From Hyalella azteca (Eukaryota; Arthropoda; Malacostraca; Amphipoda; Hyalellidae): 64,000 nucleotides of DNA. The stretch lies in assembly GCF_000764305.2 (NCBI RefSeq), contig NW_025932610.1, positions 84,208 to 148,207 on the forward strand. The letters run 5' to 3'. The translations under genes were made by a program, and so were the position numbers. Below are positions 25,333 to 35,919 of the stretch, piece by piece. Positions within the stretch are counted from its first letter, which is position 1, and each line of letters starts with the position of its first letter. The notes under the pieces are model-generated. The model ran no database searches. It saw only the letters and a list, made by a program, of their open reading frames with translations, and was not told the origin of the DNA.

Positions 25333-25576
25333 NNNNNNNNNNNNNNNNNNNNNNNNNNNNNNNNNNNNNNNNNNNNNNNNNNNNNNNNNNNNNNNNNNNN
25401 NNNNNNNNNNNNNNNNNNNNNNNNNNNNNNNNNNNNNNNNNNNNNNNNNNNNNNNNNNNNNNNNNNNNNNNNNNNNNNNNNNNNNNNNNNNNNNNNNNNN
25501 NNNNNNNNNNNNNNNNNNNNNNNNNNNNNNNNNNNNNNNNNNNNNNNNNNNNNNNNNNNNNNNNNNNNNNNNNNNN
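25333..25576. other. Assembly gap, 244 N
   Basis: There is an uninterrupted run of N. The same 25-bp repeat borders it on the left and reappears at 25871, so the gap is best explained by failure to resolve a longer array. Confidence 1.
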
Positions 25577-25870
25577 AACCCCCGTATGGCGGGAACTTCG
25601 ATTGTTCGTGAGTTTACCTTGTTCAGCAACTGATCAGCCCGATCGTGCGATAGCGTCATCAGCGTTTGACCAGGGGCATGATGACGAAGCTTGACCAGCT
25701 GCTATTTTTAAGTGTATTACGCAGATTTGGCCTACCGGGCAATTGACTTCCAAAAGAGGCTGGTAAATAGAAGCAAAACACCCTACGTGGCCGACTTGCT
25801 CCTGATTCACCCCTAAGCCGAATATAGTTCCTCTAAAACGACCTTAATCGGCACGAAAATTTTGACAGGG
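25577..25870. other. Unique DNA between gap and second array
   Basis: About 290 bases with no recognised domain. A short open run encodes VYYADLAYRAIDFQKRL-like residues near 25711-25762. It is not close enough to a reverse transcriptase motif for me to call it. Confidence 0.4.
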
Positions 25871-26015
25871 ACGCGTCCCCCAGACTCAGAGCACCACGCG
25901 TCCCCCAGACTCACAGCACCACGCGTCCCCCAGACTCACAGCACCACGCGTCCCCCAGACTCACAGCACCACGCGTCCCCCAGACTCACAGCACCACGCG
26001 TCCCCCAGATTTACA
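25871..26015. repeat. 25-bp minisatellite, right block
   Basis: The unit is the same as the left block (CCCCCAGACTCACAGCACCA plus CGCGT), about 5.5 copies. The first copy has AGAG in place of ACAG. It ends where the unit decays into CCCCCAGATTTACACTC. Confidence 0.97.
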
Positions 26016-26089
26016 CTCACCCACTGCTTCTAATTAGCGCTGAGATCGTCTTAATGAACGCGCCAAGCCTCGCATCCTCCGACCTGTCG

Positions 26090-26222
26090 GGTTGTGCTGT
26101 GGTCCAGTGACAGCAGTGGAGCGCCATTGTGCTGTGGTCCAGTGATGCCACTGCAGCGCCATTGTGCTGTGGTCCAGTGATACCACTGCAGCGCCATTGT
26201 GCTGTGGTCCAGTGGTCCAGTG
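26090..26222. repeat. 35-bp minisatellite, about 3.5 copies
   Basis: GCTGTGGTCCAGTGAT, a CCACTGCAGC block and GCCATTGT recur with GGTCC at 26101, 26136, 26171 and 26206. The last unit has a partial duplication of GGTCCAGT. The minus-strand frames of 62-84 codons (Thr-Gly-Pro-Gln-His repeats) are artefacts. Confidence 0.95.
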
Positions 26223-26342
26223 ATGATGGCGGATGCCAAGCCAGTAGCGATGATGGATGTGGCCGCCGCTGAGATGAAGGCTCAACACTGCAAAAAATTG
26301 TCGGCCGTCACACAGAAGTTCAGTGAAGAGCTCGGCAATTGA
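26223..26342 (+). CDS. Small open frame, 39 codons, uncharacterised
   Basis: ATGATGGCGGATGCC opens a short Ala/Met-rich frame ending TGA at 26340, immediately after the 35-bp array. It is less A/T-rich than most of the surroundings. No family is recognised and no splice context is clear. It could be part of the nearby retroelement, an exon or chance. Confidence 0.12.
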   Translation: MMADAKPVAMMDVAAAEMKAQHCKKLSAVTQKFSEELGN

Positions 26343-28500
26343 GTGCGTGGAAGTTCTTGAAATTGGTCGAGCGTTAGATCTCGAATTGTATTCGGAAAGA
26401 GACTAGATCTGCAATCTAATCTAATTGAGATTATTAAAAATACTGTGTCCAATTTATGGCAGTGAATGTGAATATGTTGCTGATTTCACTGTAAAATAAC
26501 TTGGATTTTCCTGTGCGAGATACTTTAAAGGAGATAATGTAGATTGATATTGCAATTAATGCAAGGTGCAATTTTAGCAAAAAATGTTTACATTGATTAG
26601 GTATACAGGGGATTTCTCGCACTTGTCATGGTCAGTAGTCGTCAAAATTTTTTGATTGAATCGCGGCTCAGAAATCCACGTAAATTTGGAAACCGACGCT
26701 TTCCAAATGACCAACAAATCCGAATTTACTGCCTCTTAAAGAGTTGGATCTCTTCAAACATGAACTTTTAATGAATTAAGTTTGGAGTTTAGTGTAATTT
26801 TGTTTTAATTTCAAATAGTTATTTTCTTTAGGGATTCAGGATTTAGCGTTATTTTCTTTAATATATTGATATTAAATTTTCTTTGAAAATTTATAATAAT
26901 TTGTAAACTTATCACTTTTAATTCTTATCGTTCAACTCGCAATAAAATTGCAATCAAATCTCAAGACGAAGAATGCTGTGACTGAGCTGCGAAACTACCC
27001 TACAATGTCTGCATTCAATCAAAGGGTGCTGGGCTAAAACCTTAACAACGGCTTGAATGTCATTAGTTCTCATCTTTGAAACACCTATGACTCAGAAACT
27101 TCCTTAATATCGATATCAATCCCGGATGCGAATAACATACAAATTTCTTGTAAAATTATTTGGAAACCCCCAGCTAACTCGAACCTCGTAAAGATTTACA
27201 TTTTGAAATAATACTAACCATGTTCCCTTTAGTGTTCATTCAAGGATAATTGATTAATATATGACAAGGATTAACGTTCATTAATTTTCACGTCCCAGAA
27301 ATCTAACAAAGATTCCCCGTGAAGTGCGAGTTCACGCGTCAACTAACTGGAGAAAGATTGAGACGTCAAATATGCGCTCGGTGCAAAGCTTCTTCTTCGG
27401 TGCGTTCGAACGCAAATTGACGCTAGATAATTTCACGTCCGGACAACGCAGTTATGATAGTATAAGTTAACTGTAATTCCGTTTTCTACCTGTGCTAACT
27501 AAAATTTTCATGACATTTTCAACTGAAAGGAGAGCGGAAATTCGCCGCTCTCCTTTTAATGTGTTATTTAATTTCTGATTTTCGAAGTGATCACCAATTC
27601 TATTTCAAATCATCTTAAATTTCGGACATTGATTTCATGTAAGACATAAAGAATTTAATAAATATTAAAATCATATGAAAAAAGTACAGCTTACAATTTC
27701 CAGCATGTTGAAATTTCCAAATTTTGTTCCATTGTTTTTTTTAGAAGCGTCTAGTTGTCTTGCGCAAAAGTTTCACCTGAATTGAATGCTGAAAGGCAAA
27801 TGCCTGCTCCAGTTATTTTTAAAAGTTATTCAGAATCAATTTATTTTTGAATCCTTTCACAATACCTAAAATTGTGGAAGTTATTCGTTACAAAGCAATT
27901 GCTGAACCTATGCATATAGTTTGTATCGTCGTTGGCAGGATTAAAATATTTCGACGAGGACAATTTGCCGGAAGCATTCAACCGAATAAATGCGCATCAT
28001 GGAATTCAGTAACCTGATATCGGATATTTTATACGGCCAATTACTAATTCATTGATATATGTCAAGCAAGTAATAAATTATTTTAAATAGTGAACATATA
28101 AAATCATATGTCAATATTTGCGAAATTAGAAGATTAATTTCTTGTTCCAGTATTGCAAATTCTTGTTTAACTGCAATTTGGAAACTAGATTTAGATCGAT
28201 GATATCATACTATTTTTTCAATAAACGTGAGGATGACGAATAAGCTTCAAATTTAAATTTTCCAAATTGACACGCTCGGGTAAATGACACAAATTTTTTT
28301 AAAGATATTGCCCACCAATAAATTTTTAGCATCGCAAAATATACATGTAAAATGTTTGTGTAAAATACTTTCGCTCATCTGAACAGACTTCAAATAATAT
28401 GCTATATTTCTTTCATAATAAATTTGTTTGCTTCTTCAGCAATAAATTGTAACAGTTTTCTTTTTAAGTTCTCACTGCAGGAGTTCATAAACATCGCGCC
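26343..28500. other. A/T-rich intergenic DNA, nothing recognised
   Basis: No domain-bearing frame or array was seen. A short palindromic pair, GGAGAGCGG with CCGCTCTCC (about 27530-27558), forms a hairpin flanking AAATTCG. Confidence 0.5.
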
Positions 28501-28511
28501 GTGAAAATAAA

Positions 28512-28745
28512 ATGTTCAGTAAGAAAGGCACGCCGCGAACACGGGCCAGACTTGTCACCGAAACTTGTGTTGCAGAAAATTTCGGAGACATGCGAGGTCA
28601 GCAAGAAATGAGGGACGGGCTCTCAACTTGCGAACTGCGGGCGCGGACTGGGGCGGTCGCTGGGACTCGGACAAAGAAACGCAGCGCGCATGAACGCAGA
28701 TGTGTGCTTGGGTCTCATCAGGGCCTTACATTGTGCCCTCAGTAA
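28512..28745 (+). CDS. Uncharacterised GC-richer open frame, 77 codons
   Basis: ATG at 28512 opens an Arg/Thr-rich frame ending at TAA 28743-28745. It is markedly more G/C-rich than its flanks, but no domain is recognised. It is followed by a degenerate repeat of TTAATTCTCA/TTGTGCCCTCAGTAATT (28740-28850). It may be part of a decayed element. Confidence 0.15.
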   Translation: MFSKKGTPRTRARLVTETCVAENFGDMRGQQEMRDGLSTCELRARTGAVAGTRTKKRSAHERRCVLGSHQGLTLCPQ

Positions 28746-28959
28746 TTAAGGATTAATTGATTAATTCTCAGTGTGTTTAATTCTCAGCGTGATGATTAAT
28801 TCTCATTGTGCCCTTGTGCCTTCAGTAATTCTATTGTGCCCTCAGGATAATACAATGAAACGGGTTCGTATATAAACACGGACCAAGCGTGAATCCGAAA
28901 GAGGATGAATCGTGCCAAGAACAAAACGTGGACCTCAACGATGACCAGAACGTCAACCG

Positions 28960-29180
28960 GACCCAAACGCGGGCTCGAATGTAAACCCGAACGCGCAACT
29001 GAACTTGAACCCAAACGTGTACCAAAAAGTGTACTCAAACGTGTACACGAACGTGTGCCCAAACGTGTACACATAAGTGTACCCAAACGTGTACCCAAAC
29101 GTGTACCCAAACGTGTGCCCAAACGTGTACCCAAACGTGTGCCCAAACGTGTGCCCAAACGTGTACCCAAACGCGGGCCC
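28960..29180. repeat. 12-bp minisatellite with a degenerate left half
   Basis: CCCAAACGTGTA/G recurs every 12 bases, cleanly at 29030-29180 and in degenerate form back to about 28900. Because 12 is a multiple of 3, all frames stay open. They give Lys-Arg-Val-Pro repeats on the plus strand and Thr-Arg-Leu-Gly or Phe-Gly-Tyr-Thr repeats on the minus strand. The four overlapping frames of 64-127 codons are artefacts. Confidence 0.96.
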
Positions 29181-29189
29181 CAAATGTTT

Positions 29190-29875
29190 ATTTGCCATTT
29201 TTTTATTTACATGAAAACGTGTCGTCTGCACAGCATTCGATTGGAATTCGAAGAGTATGCAAATTAAAACCGGCTGATTTTTTTGGAAGCCGGTAAAAAA
29301 CGGCCGATTTATTGGAAAAACTTGTATACATGTCATGTATCGACATTTTTATATATTTCATTTTTTTTATTTTTCACCTTCTTATTATGTTGCATTTGTC
29401 TGAGGAATGAAATCAGTAAAATTTTCCTGTATATCCAATAATATTTAGGGCAATTTTTCCTAGCTTCGAAATATGGGCAACTGTTTTCATTGCCAGGTAC
29501 ACCAAGTTGGTAGGAAAGATTATGATGTAAGAAAAATATCATCTGGGGGTTCTCTCTTGCAAATGGCGTTGCTTTCTTTAAAATAGTGGTTCCTTTATTG
29601 GAAATATTGTATTTTAAAAAGTCTAACGAAAAACCGTGATTGTCTACAGTTTTCGAAAATAATGGAAATGCTGCAGCGGAGAACCACCTGATAAAGAGGA
29701 TCGCTTATCAATATATTGAAAGTACTTCTTTTTAACTGTGTATATCTTTATATAACTATAGTATTTCTTAAAGAAAATGAAAAATTATCTTCTGCATAGT
29801 CAGGAAAGGAACATTTTATTAATTGGACATTATCTGCAACAGTAATTCTTCTAGAATCTAGACCGAGGTTCGAGC
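29190..29875. other. Intergenic DNA, nothing recognised
   Basis: There are no coding or repeat features apart from a B-box-like string at 29868-29878, which I did not accept as a tRNA. Confidence 0.5.
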
Positions 29876-29878
29876 CCT

Positions 29879-30023
29879 GGTCCTATACTTTTTAAAAAAG
29901 TTAAGAGATCGTAAGTTCATTAGCCAATCATGGACGACCATTCAAGCAAAATCCACCAAACGTAGACAAGAAAATAGAGCCTAAGTACTTACGTTAACTT
30001 AGCGAATTCTGAAAGTATAGGCC
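29879..30023 (+). mobile_element. Family B MITE, copy 1 (about 145 bp)
   Basis: The ends are GGTCCTATACTTTTTAAAAA and GAAAGTATAGGCC, imperfect terminal inverted repeats. Inside are the shared blocks AAGTTCATTAGCCAATCA, TTCAAGCAAAATCCACCAA, GTAGACAAGAAAATAGAGC and the palindrome GTAAGTACTTAC (here preceded by CTAAG). There is no coding capacity. Copies 2 and 3 lie at 30568 and 43779. Confidence 0.88.
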
Positions 30024-30567
30024 GTGGCAGTGGCGCGTCGTTCTTCCACCGGACTGCAGAGTGTAATATAATCTCTCGGGAATTTCTCGCTCTTTATGAA
30101 TATCGATTGCACAGCTATACTGTGTATGTGCGCAACTGTTTGCTAGTTATTATGTTCTCTATGACTGTCGATGTGTAAATTAGTGAGAGAGAAAACCCTC
30201 TAATAATCATATAGTACAACCGAAAAATAATAGCATTGTAGTTCAATTATTGTTCGTCCATCTTCCAATGCTGTGGTAAATATCGATGTGGCAACGATCC
30301 TTCTAGCGGAGATTACGTAACACTGATTCTTTTCAGTTAACAATAACTTGATTGTCGATAACTTCTTGCACTATTTCTTCCGGAGTGAAGTAAAAAAGTT
30401 TCACACACGAGCTTTATTCTCCTTATTATCACGATTCTGAGTTTACTAAGTATGTTCTTTGTATTCGACGAGATACAGGAACATGAATTAAAGGTAAATA
30501 AGGCATAAATTCAATTGTCTCTCCTTTCCGATTCCTTCGCACGGAGGGGGGTGGAGAGTCGGGACCA

Positions 30568-30710
30568 GGCCAATACTTTAAAAAAAAGTTAACAGATCGT
30601 AAGTTCATCAGCCAGTCATTGTCGGCCTTTCAAGCAAAATCCACCAATCATAGACAATAAAATAGAGCGTAAGTACTTACGTTCACTTAGTGAGCTTTGA
30701 AAGTATGGCC
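30568..30710 (+). mobile_element. Family B MITE, copy 2 (143 bp)
   Basis: The left end GGCCAATACTTTAAA is the near-complement of the right end TTTGAAAGTATGGCC. A CCA triplet flanks both sides, a possible target duplication. The core blocks match copies 1 and 3 at most positions. Confidence 0.92.
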
Positions 30711-30714
30711 CCAG

Positions 30715-31665
30715 ACTCTCTTAGCTGTCTGACTTGGGATCGAAAACTTGGCGAAAAAGCGGACACAGAGAATTTGATTTACGTGCTATACTAGTCTTGG
30801 GCGTTACTTATTTCAGAGTCGGGCCCACGTCTAGTTTTTTTAGGTTAATTGCAGTATGAATTTAATTAATGACAGTGTAAAATCACGAATAATAAACAAT
30901 TTCTGAAATATTATCGGCTCCTAATTTACATTAACATTACATGAATGATTTTATCCTCTACAAATTCAGAAGCCACCGGGCACACAATCATAATGACATC
31001 ATGACAGTAATTGGGCTACCCAGGTACCGTCTATTTCCGGGTTGTTACACTAATTGTATCCAGGATCGCAGGTTCGCTTCACCATCCATGGCTCGGCCGA
31101 TATCGGCTCGCCACGAATTATTGACATGCCGAAGATGGCAACTTATTGAGGTCTCCGAAGCGCTTCCGGCCTTTCCCAGTGTCAGGCCTCATTCTTTTGT
31201 AAAGACTTTAGTCTAATGACTTCTTTTTCAGGAGATTTGGTTATGGGCAATATCGGAGCCGGTGGTACGTGTATTGTAAATATTCTCCTGCAATCATTGG
31301 AAAGCCGTGGCTAATTTTTCTTTGGCATTGTTCACATTTTGCATCCTATGTAGTAAATTAACTTTCACGAAGGCTCTAATGCTATGAATTTGTTTTCAAA
31401 TGATCTTTTTCTTAAGTAAATCGAGCGTAGAATGAGCTCGCATAGGTTGAATCGAATTCTGCAGGAAAACTTTACACAAATTTTCTCATTTTATTCTAAG
31501 CGTCCATCCGCCGTTCTTCTCTCCAGATACAAGTTCAAACTCTTTCTTCTATAGAACTTGGTTGTAGCCGAATGCACTTAACAAATGACAGACTAAAATT
31601 TGCTATAAATATAAATTTCAATGTGCCACAGACAAATTACGCATCATATTCTAGTTTTCTATTCC
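30715..31665. other. Intergenic DNA, one unexplained open frame
   Basis: A 91-codon plus frame at 30941-31216 has mixed composition and no recognisable domain. Nothing else was seen. Confidence 0.4.
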
Positions 31666-31670
31666 GTATA

Positions 31671-32937
31671 GGGTAACATGGGGCAGCGAGCCCACTGCGG
31701 GTCATGGGCCCATAGCGGGTTTCTCGCTAAGTATAGCAGATATTGGTCCGTGTTCTCTACCGCCGGTCGACTGTTTCACTGGGATGAAGTGTACGGATTT
31801 ACGTTTTGCTCAGTGTTTGCGTTGTTAAGTTATTTATGAATAACTGTTTTAGCCCAGATAAATTTTTTTTCTGCTAAATAAAACTTTTTTCGATTACTGT
31901 AGATGAAGCTTTTAAAATTATTGTGAATTATATTTTGAAAGTAATATTTATAGGGATAATATTGAGATCAAGTTTAGACTATTAGCTTTTGAAATAAAAT
32001 GTTGAGACAATATAAATTGAAATGATACCCAGTGGGGCAACGAGCCCACGCGTGTCACGGGGCAAAGCGTCCATGGAGAAGTCTTGTGTTATACATCATT
32101 AGATTTGTCTCAATGGCCTTTTCGAAACTACGACTAGCTTTTTGAATTACAAATTACACTTCATATTGCATGATTTTTTGATTTGCCACCTCAAGGCAGC
32201 AGGTTTAGTTTCTAGTTATGCTTCTTTATATCCCCTTATCGAGTTATTGACTCTTGCCTTGTCAAAAGTTGATTTCAGTCAACACAAATGAGCCAAAAGG
32301 TGATGAGTTTTATGATGTTGGCTGAAATCACGATTATGTACGAATTCTGTGCACATAATATCTGGATTATTGACGAAACTGGAACGAAGTTTTTTTCTGA
32401 TCAACTAAATATATTTTTCTAGTCAAGGATACATTTTTCATGTCAAGGACGAATTTTTTATCGCAAGGATATATTTTTTAAGTCGAGGATATATATTTTT
32501 ATGTCAATGAAATATTTTTCTTCGCGTCAGTGATAAGCCAAGAGTATATTTTTTCAACTTAGGGATATGATTTTTTGAGTTGTTAATAAATGAATGAATG
32601 TCATATTTTTTATCACATTTTCTTATTTTTAACTGTAAAGTGTTGTTTTAACATTTTAAACGAAAAATATGCCATTGTGGTAAAGGGACTAAGGGTGGGC
32701 GCCTTGCCCCAAGCCTATGGGCCCATTGCTTCAGGGGTGGGGCAATGGGCCCATTTTGACACTTTTTACACAAAAGTGTTTCATTAAAAATTGAATAACT
32801 CTATAGGCGTCTAATTCACATCATACATTCCTCATTAGTCCTACCTTTAAACAAAACAAAGAACCACCTCCTATCAATTAAAACTTCATCAAAAATTAAT
32901 TTAAAAATAGGGGGACGAGCGCTGCCCCATGTTGCCC
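31671..32937. mobile_element. Non-autonomous TIR transposon (family C), 1.27 kb
   Basis: The ends are perfect 20-base inverted repeats, TAGGGTAACATGGGGCAGCG and its complement ending at 32939. If the outer TA is the target duplication, the element is GGG…CCC with TA on both sides, as in IS630/Tc1/mariner-type insertion. The subterminal sequence GAGCCCAC plus GGGCCCAT is echoed inside at 32033-32070 (TGGGGCAACGAGCCCAC) and at about 32690-32756 (twice ATGGGCCCAT-like), a pattern typical of transposase-binding repeats. No transposase is encoded. A deletion derivative is at 45109-45472. Confidence 0.93.
32395..32585. repeat. Degenerate 20-25-bp repeats inside the family C element
   Basis: GTCAAGGATATATTTTTTA-like units recur with variation about seven times. 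They include CTAGTCAAGGATACATTTTT, ATGTCAAGGACGAATTTTTT and AAGTCGAGGATATAT. This block is missing from the short derivative at 45.1 kb. Confidence 0.8.
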
Positions 32938-32944
32938 TATTTAT

Positions 32945-34105
32945 TTTTCATACAAAAAGTTTTATTTTTTATAATCTACCGAATAATTTTCATGTCAATA
33001 GGAACTAATACTCGTTAATTTAATTTAACTACTTTATATCCTAAAAATTTGATTTCGAGCGAGGCAACTAAATACTATTCAGTTTTGCAGATGTAAATAA
33101 TTTATTTAGAAATTTACTTAAATTTTTTTAACTTTTTTGCAATCAAAAAGTAATGGTTATATTGGTAAGCTTACCGGCCCCCTTAATTTTAATTTTCAAT
33201 TGCTATTAATCAACAAAATTTTAATTGCTATTGTAGCCGGATTTTTCATTCATTTCAAGACCGCTTCGTAATTTCCATTTCATCTCCTACTACATTCAAA
33301 TCAATTTTGATTTTGACTTTGATAACGAGAACTTTTGATAAAGATCTTCTATTTCAGGGCAGACAGTAATTTCACTAAAGACTTTAATGAAACTTTATTA
33401 TTAAGTGTACTCAAATACAGTCATCCGCCTATGGAAATTTCTGTAATTACTATGACGTATGAAATCTTTAACGCCACGTAATTAAGTGATATATAAACTA
33501 AGTGAGATTACCTTCGGCGTTTTGATATTATTAAATGAATTAATCAAATGTAATCACATTTATAATCCAATCGATGTACCCGCAAGAACGTGCATGTTAG
33601 AGCTGCAGCGTATTGTTATCTCACGCGAGCGGATTATCATACGCACGGTGTCCAGAATAATTGTCTTACCAAATAAACGATAATATTGTTTAATTGTAAA
33701 GCGCCTAATATCAAGTTGTGATTCATGAGTATATTTTCGACTGTAAATATATTCTCGCGTTCATCAAATAAATTCATAGTAATTCAAAAGTGATGCGGGC
33801 CCAGTCGCAGAAATTACCGTGAGAAAGCAACCTACGTCGTCAGAATTCAAGCAGATATTAGTCAAGTTTATGGTGGAGTGTCTCCCTCAGTGCATTGGTG
33901 CTTTTTGAAATAAATATTAATGTTTCGTGAGCGTAGTCTGCGCAGAAACGTAATACTGCATTATTGTGACAACCAGCCTTTCATCTTCTTTATTTGAACT
34001 TTCGGTTACTTTGATTTTAGTTTAATTATTCCCACCAGACATACAGTATACTGTATAGCACACATACAACTGTAAGCAGCGTGACACCGGCATCATTGGC
34101 TTGCT
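32945..34105. other. A/T-rich intergenic DNA, nothing recognised
   Basis: The 65-codon frame at 33486-33683 has no motif. No array was noted. Confidence 0.5.
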
Positions 34106-34107
34106 TT

Positions 34108-34200
34108 GGGTGTGCTTAAAATATAGTTAAGAGTCCGTAAATCCTTCAGCCAAACACTGACGGCTTTTCAATATAAACCATAAAGTACAGTCGAGAAATC
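34108..34200 (+). mobile_element. Possible decayed family B MITE
   Basis: The blocks AGTTAAGAGTCCGTAA, TCAGCCAAACACTGACGG and CTTTTCAATATAAACCA parallel AGTTAAGAGATCGTAAGTTC, TCAGCCAATCATTGACGG and CCTTTCAAG of the intact copies. The right half is missing and the 18-bp array follows. Confidence 0.45.
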
Positions 34201-34209
34201 AGCCCCTAT

Positions 34210-34370
34210 GCTACGTGTGCTTAGGACGCTACGTGTACTTAGAACGCTACGTGTACTTAGGACGCTACGTGTACCTAGAACGGAACGTGTACTTAGGACG
34301 CAACGTGTACTTTGGCAGCTACGTGTACTTTGGCCGATACGTGTACTTAGGCCTCTACGTATAATTGACA
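34210..34370. repeat. 18-bp minisatellite, nine units
   Basis: GCTACGTGTACTTAGGAC and variants repeat every 18 bases. Early units alternate GGAC and GAAC endings; later units read TTTGGCA/C. An in-frame period gives a Leu-Arg-Val repeat frame of 85 codons, which is not a gene. Confidence 0.96.
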
Positions 34371-34374
34371 GTGC

Positions 34375-35330
34375 CAGCTTTGATAGGGCGGCCCCTAATT
34401 ATTACAACGTTTGGTACAGGCATTCTTCATTGATGATGCCTAATTTTGAGCGAATCAAGTCATAGCATTTCAACAATGAATTATACAGGGTCAAGCTTAA
34501 CAGTATTAGAAAAAGACTGTATTTATATTAGGTTTACATCTTAAATTCACATTTTTTTCTTAATTTTGGAAGCGTTCTTCTGCCCTTTTTTATATAAACC
34601 ATAAATTTATTATCAAATTACCATATAGCAAAATTTTACGGTATAACCCGAGAGTGGAGCCTTTTCCTCCCGACTTAATAATTCTCAACATCCATCCCCA
34701 CAGAATTCCTATCCCATTACCACCCGAGAAACAAATAACCCGGTATTCTACCGCCACTATCTCCATCCTTAATACAAAATTTGTTTTTCTATTTAGCTTC
34801 TGCTGTTATTTGCTCCCAACAGTCACCATGTAAAGTCATCCACGCAGCCAATGGAAGCAAATGGCGCCGAATATCAAACTCTTTTTCGAACATTTTCGCC
34901 CCTTCTTGCCGCCGACGCTCGCTAAGAAACATCGCAATGTTGCTCGGGATTTGGACGCCTGCTCAACTCCGGGCGGAAATGACAGGGATTTTTGGCGACA
35001 GTTTATTGCTAGGCGACGTCCAACAACTCATGAAGAGAACCGCATGCCGCGACGAGTTTGACGGGAATAGAAGGTTTTATGGCTATTGGCTTTGTCGCAG
35101 AGTATTTAGGGAAGTGCGATGAGAGGCAGGTGTGATTTGCCTGAAGACATTAGTAGAAACACGATGGTAAGATGAGCAGATGACAACATATAACATAACA
35201 TAGTGATCTCGGCGCTGCAGTGTAGGCCTGATGTGGCCTGTCGCCGATTCTTTTCCTTTTCGTGCCTTGTTCACAGAAGATCTAAAATCGTGTCATTTGA
35301 CCGTATCTTTTCACGACTGACGAAAGTTTG
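34375..35330. other. Non-coding or unrecognised DNA left of a Tc1 remnant
   Basis: The frames at 34781-35122 (plus) and 35083-35274 (minus) overlap. The minus frame could be a frameshifted continuation of the inverted Tc1 fragment at 35338-35469, but I could not align it to a known part of the transposase. Confidence 0.35.
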
Positions 35331-35337
35331 AAATAGC

Positions 35338-35469
35338 TACTCGACTTAGAGCACCTGATCGTCTTTGGTTTTCAACGCTGTCACGGGTCTTGAAGCGTCC
35401 AATGAACGAAGCAACTGTACTAAAAAGAACATTCAAGTTGCTAGCAATCTTCCTATAACTTTCTCCTTC
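35338..35469 (-). pseudogene. Tc1-family transposase N-terminal HTH fragment (inverted)
   Basis: Read on the minus strand from 35469 the frame encodes EGESYRKIASNLNV, then STVASFIGRFK, then SVENQRRSGA. This is the helix-turn-helix and following linker typical of Tc1-like transposases (the K-I-A-x-x-L-x-V helix pair and the G-S/R-P basic linker). It stays open for 44 codons. It directly abuts a C-terminal fragment on the opposite strand starting at 35472, so the two parts of one gene type lie head to head. The catalytic centre with the two Asp residues is absent. It is a non-functional remnant. Confidence 0.85.
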
Positions 35470-35471
35470 CT

Positions 35472-35687
35472 TTCAACGCGCCGGACTTAAATCCGATTGA
35501 AAATTTGTGGCGGTATTTGAAGATTCAAATTAAGAAAAGGTCCCCAACAAACATTGAGAATCTTCAGGTGGTGTGCTAAGAAGAATGGTATAAAATACCA
35601 GTCAGCATCTGCAAATCAGTGGTCGAGACGTATAGAAATAGACTGGTATCTGTTGAGCTGAATAAAGGGTATTCAACCAAGTATTAA
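35472..35687 (+). pseudogene. Tc1-family transposase C-terminal fragment
   Basis: The frame reads FNAPDLNPIENLWRYLKIQI, where the Glu of NPIENLW is the third catalytic residue of the DDE triad. It then passes a TAA in place of an expected codon after QVVC, and EEWYKIPVSICKSVVETYRNR and GYSTKY, ending at TAA 35685-35687. The C-terminal GG/YxTKY ending is characteristic of the family. The upstream catalytic domain is missing and the segment joins an inverted HTH fragment. A plausible right end, ATTTCCCCCCACTGTA followed by TA, lies at 35900-35918. Confidence 0.9.
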
Positions 35688-35897
35688 ATTAAAATAATGC
35701 GGATTTATTGTTTTGTACGAATACTTTTTTCACCCGAAAAGTGAACATGGTGCATTGTTTTTTGTTGCATTGAGATTTAATTTCTTTTGATAGTATTTTT
35801 GAATACTATGCGTCTCTGTACATAATTTAAATCACTTTTCCTGTTAAGTTTGTGTACTTACATACATTAAAATACGATTTTTCAAGTGTACGAATAT

Positions 35898-35918
35898 TTA
35901 TTTCCCCCCACTGTATAT
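35898..35918 (+). repeat. Candidate right terminal repeat of the Tc1 remnant
   Basis: TATTTCCCCCCACTGTA resembles the outer end of Tc1-like inverted repeats, which often end CACTGTA next to a TA duplication. I could not find the matching left end, in line with the rearranged state of the element. Confidence 0.45.
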
Positions 35919-35919
35919 G

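Noticed and set aside
24963..25694. A 243-codon frame joining RT sequence, repeat and downstream DNA
   Set aside because: It spans 244 N and a 25-bp array. Only the part before 25160 is real RT sequence.
25333..26015. Regular CCCCCAGACTCACAG units considered as a CRISPR-like array
   Set aside because: The units are directly adjacent with no spacers, and the genome is clearly eukaryotic.
28796..29336. Four overlapping open frames of 64-127 codons on both strands
   Set aside because: They are translations of a 12-bp tandem repeat, whose period is a multiple of 3 and keeps every frame open.
29868..29878. GGTTCGAGCCC, resembling a tRNA B box, next to a family B MITE
   Set aside because: No A box, no acceptor pairing and no anticodon arm could be found upstream. 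The T stem has a mismatch. It does not support a tRNA or a tRNA-derived SINE.
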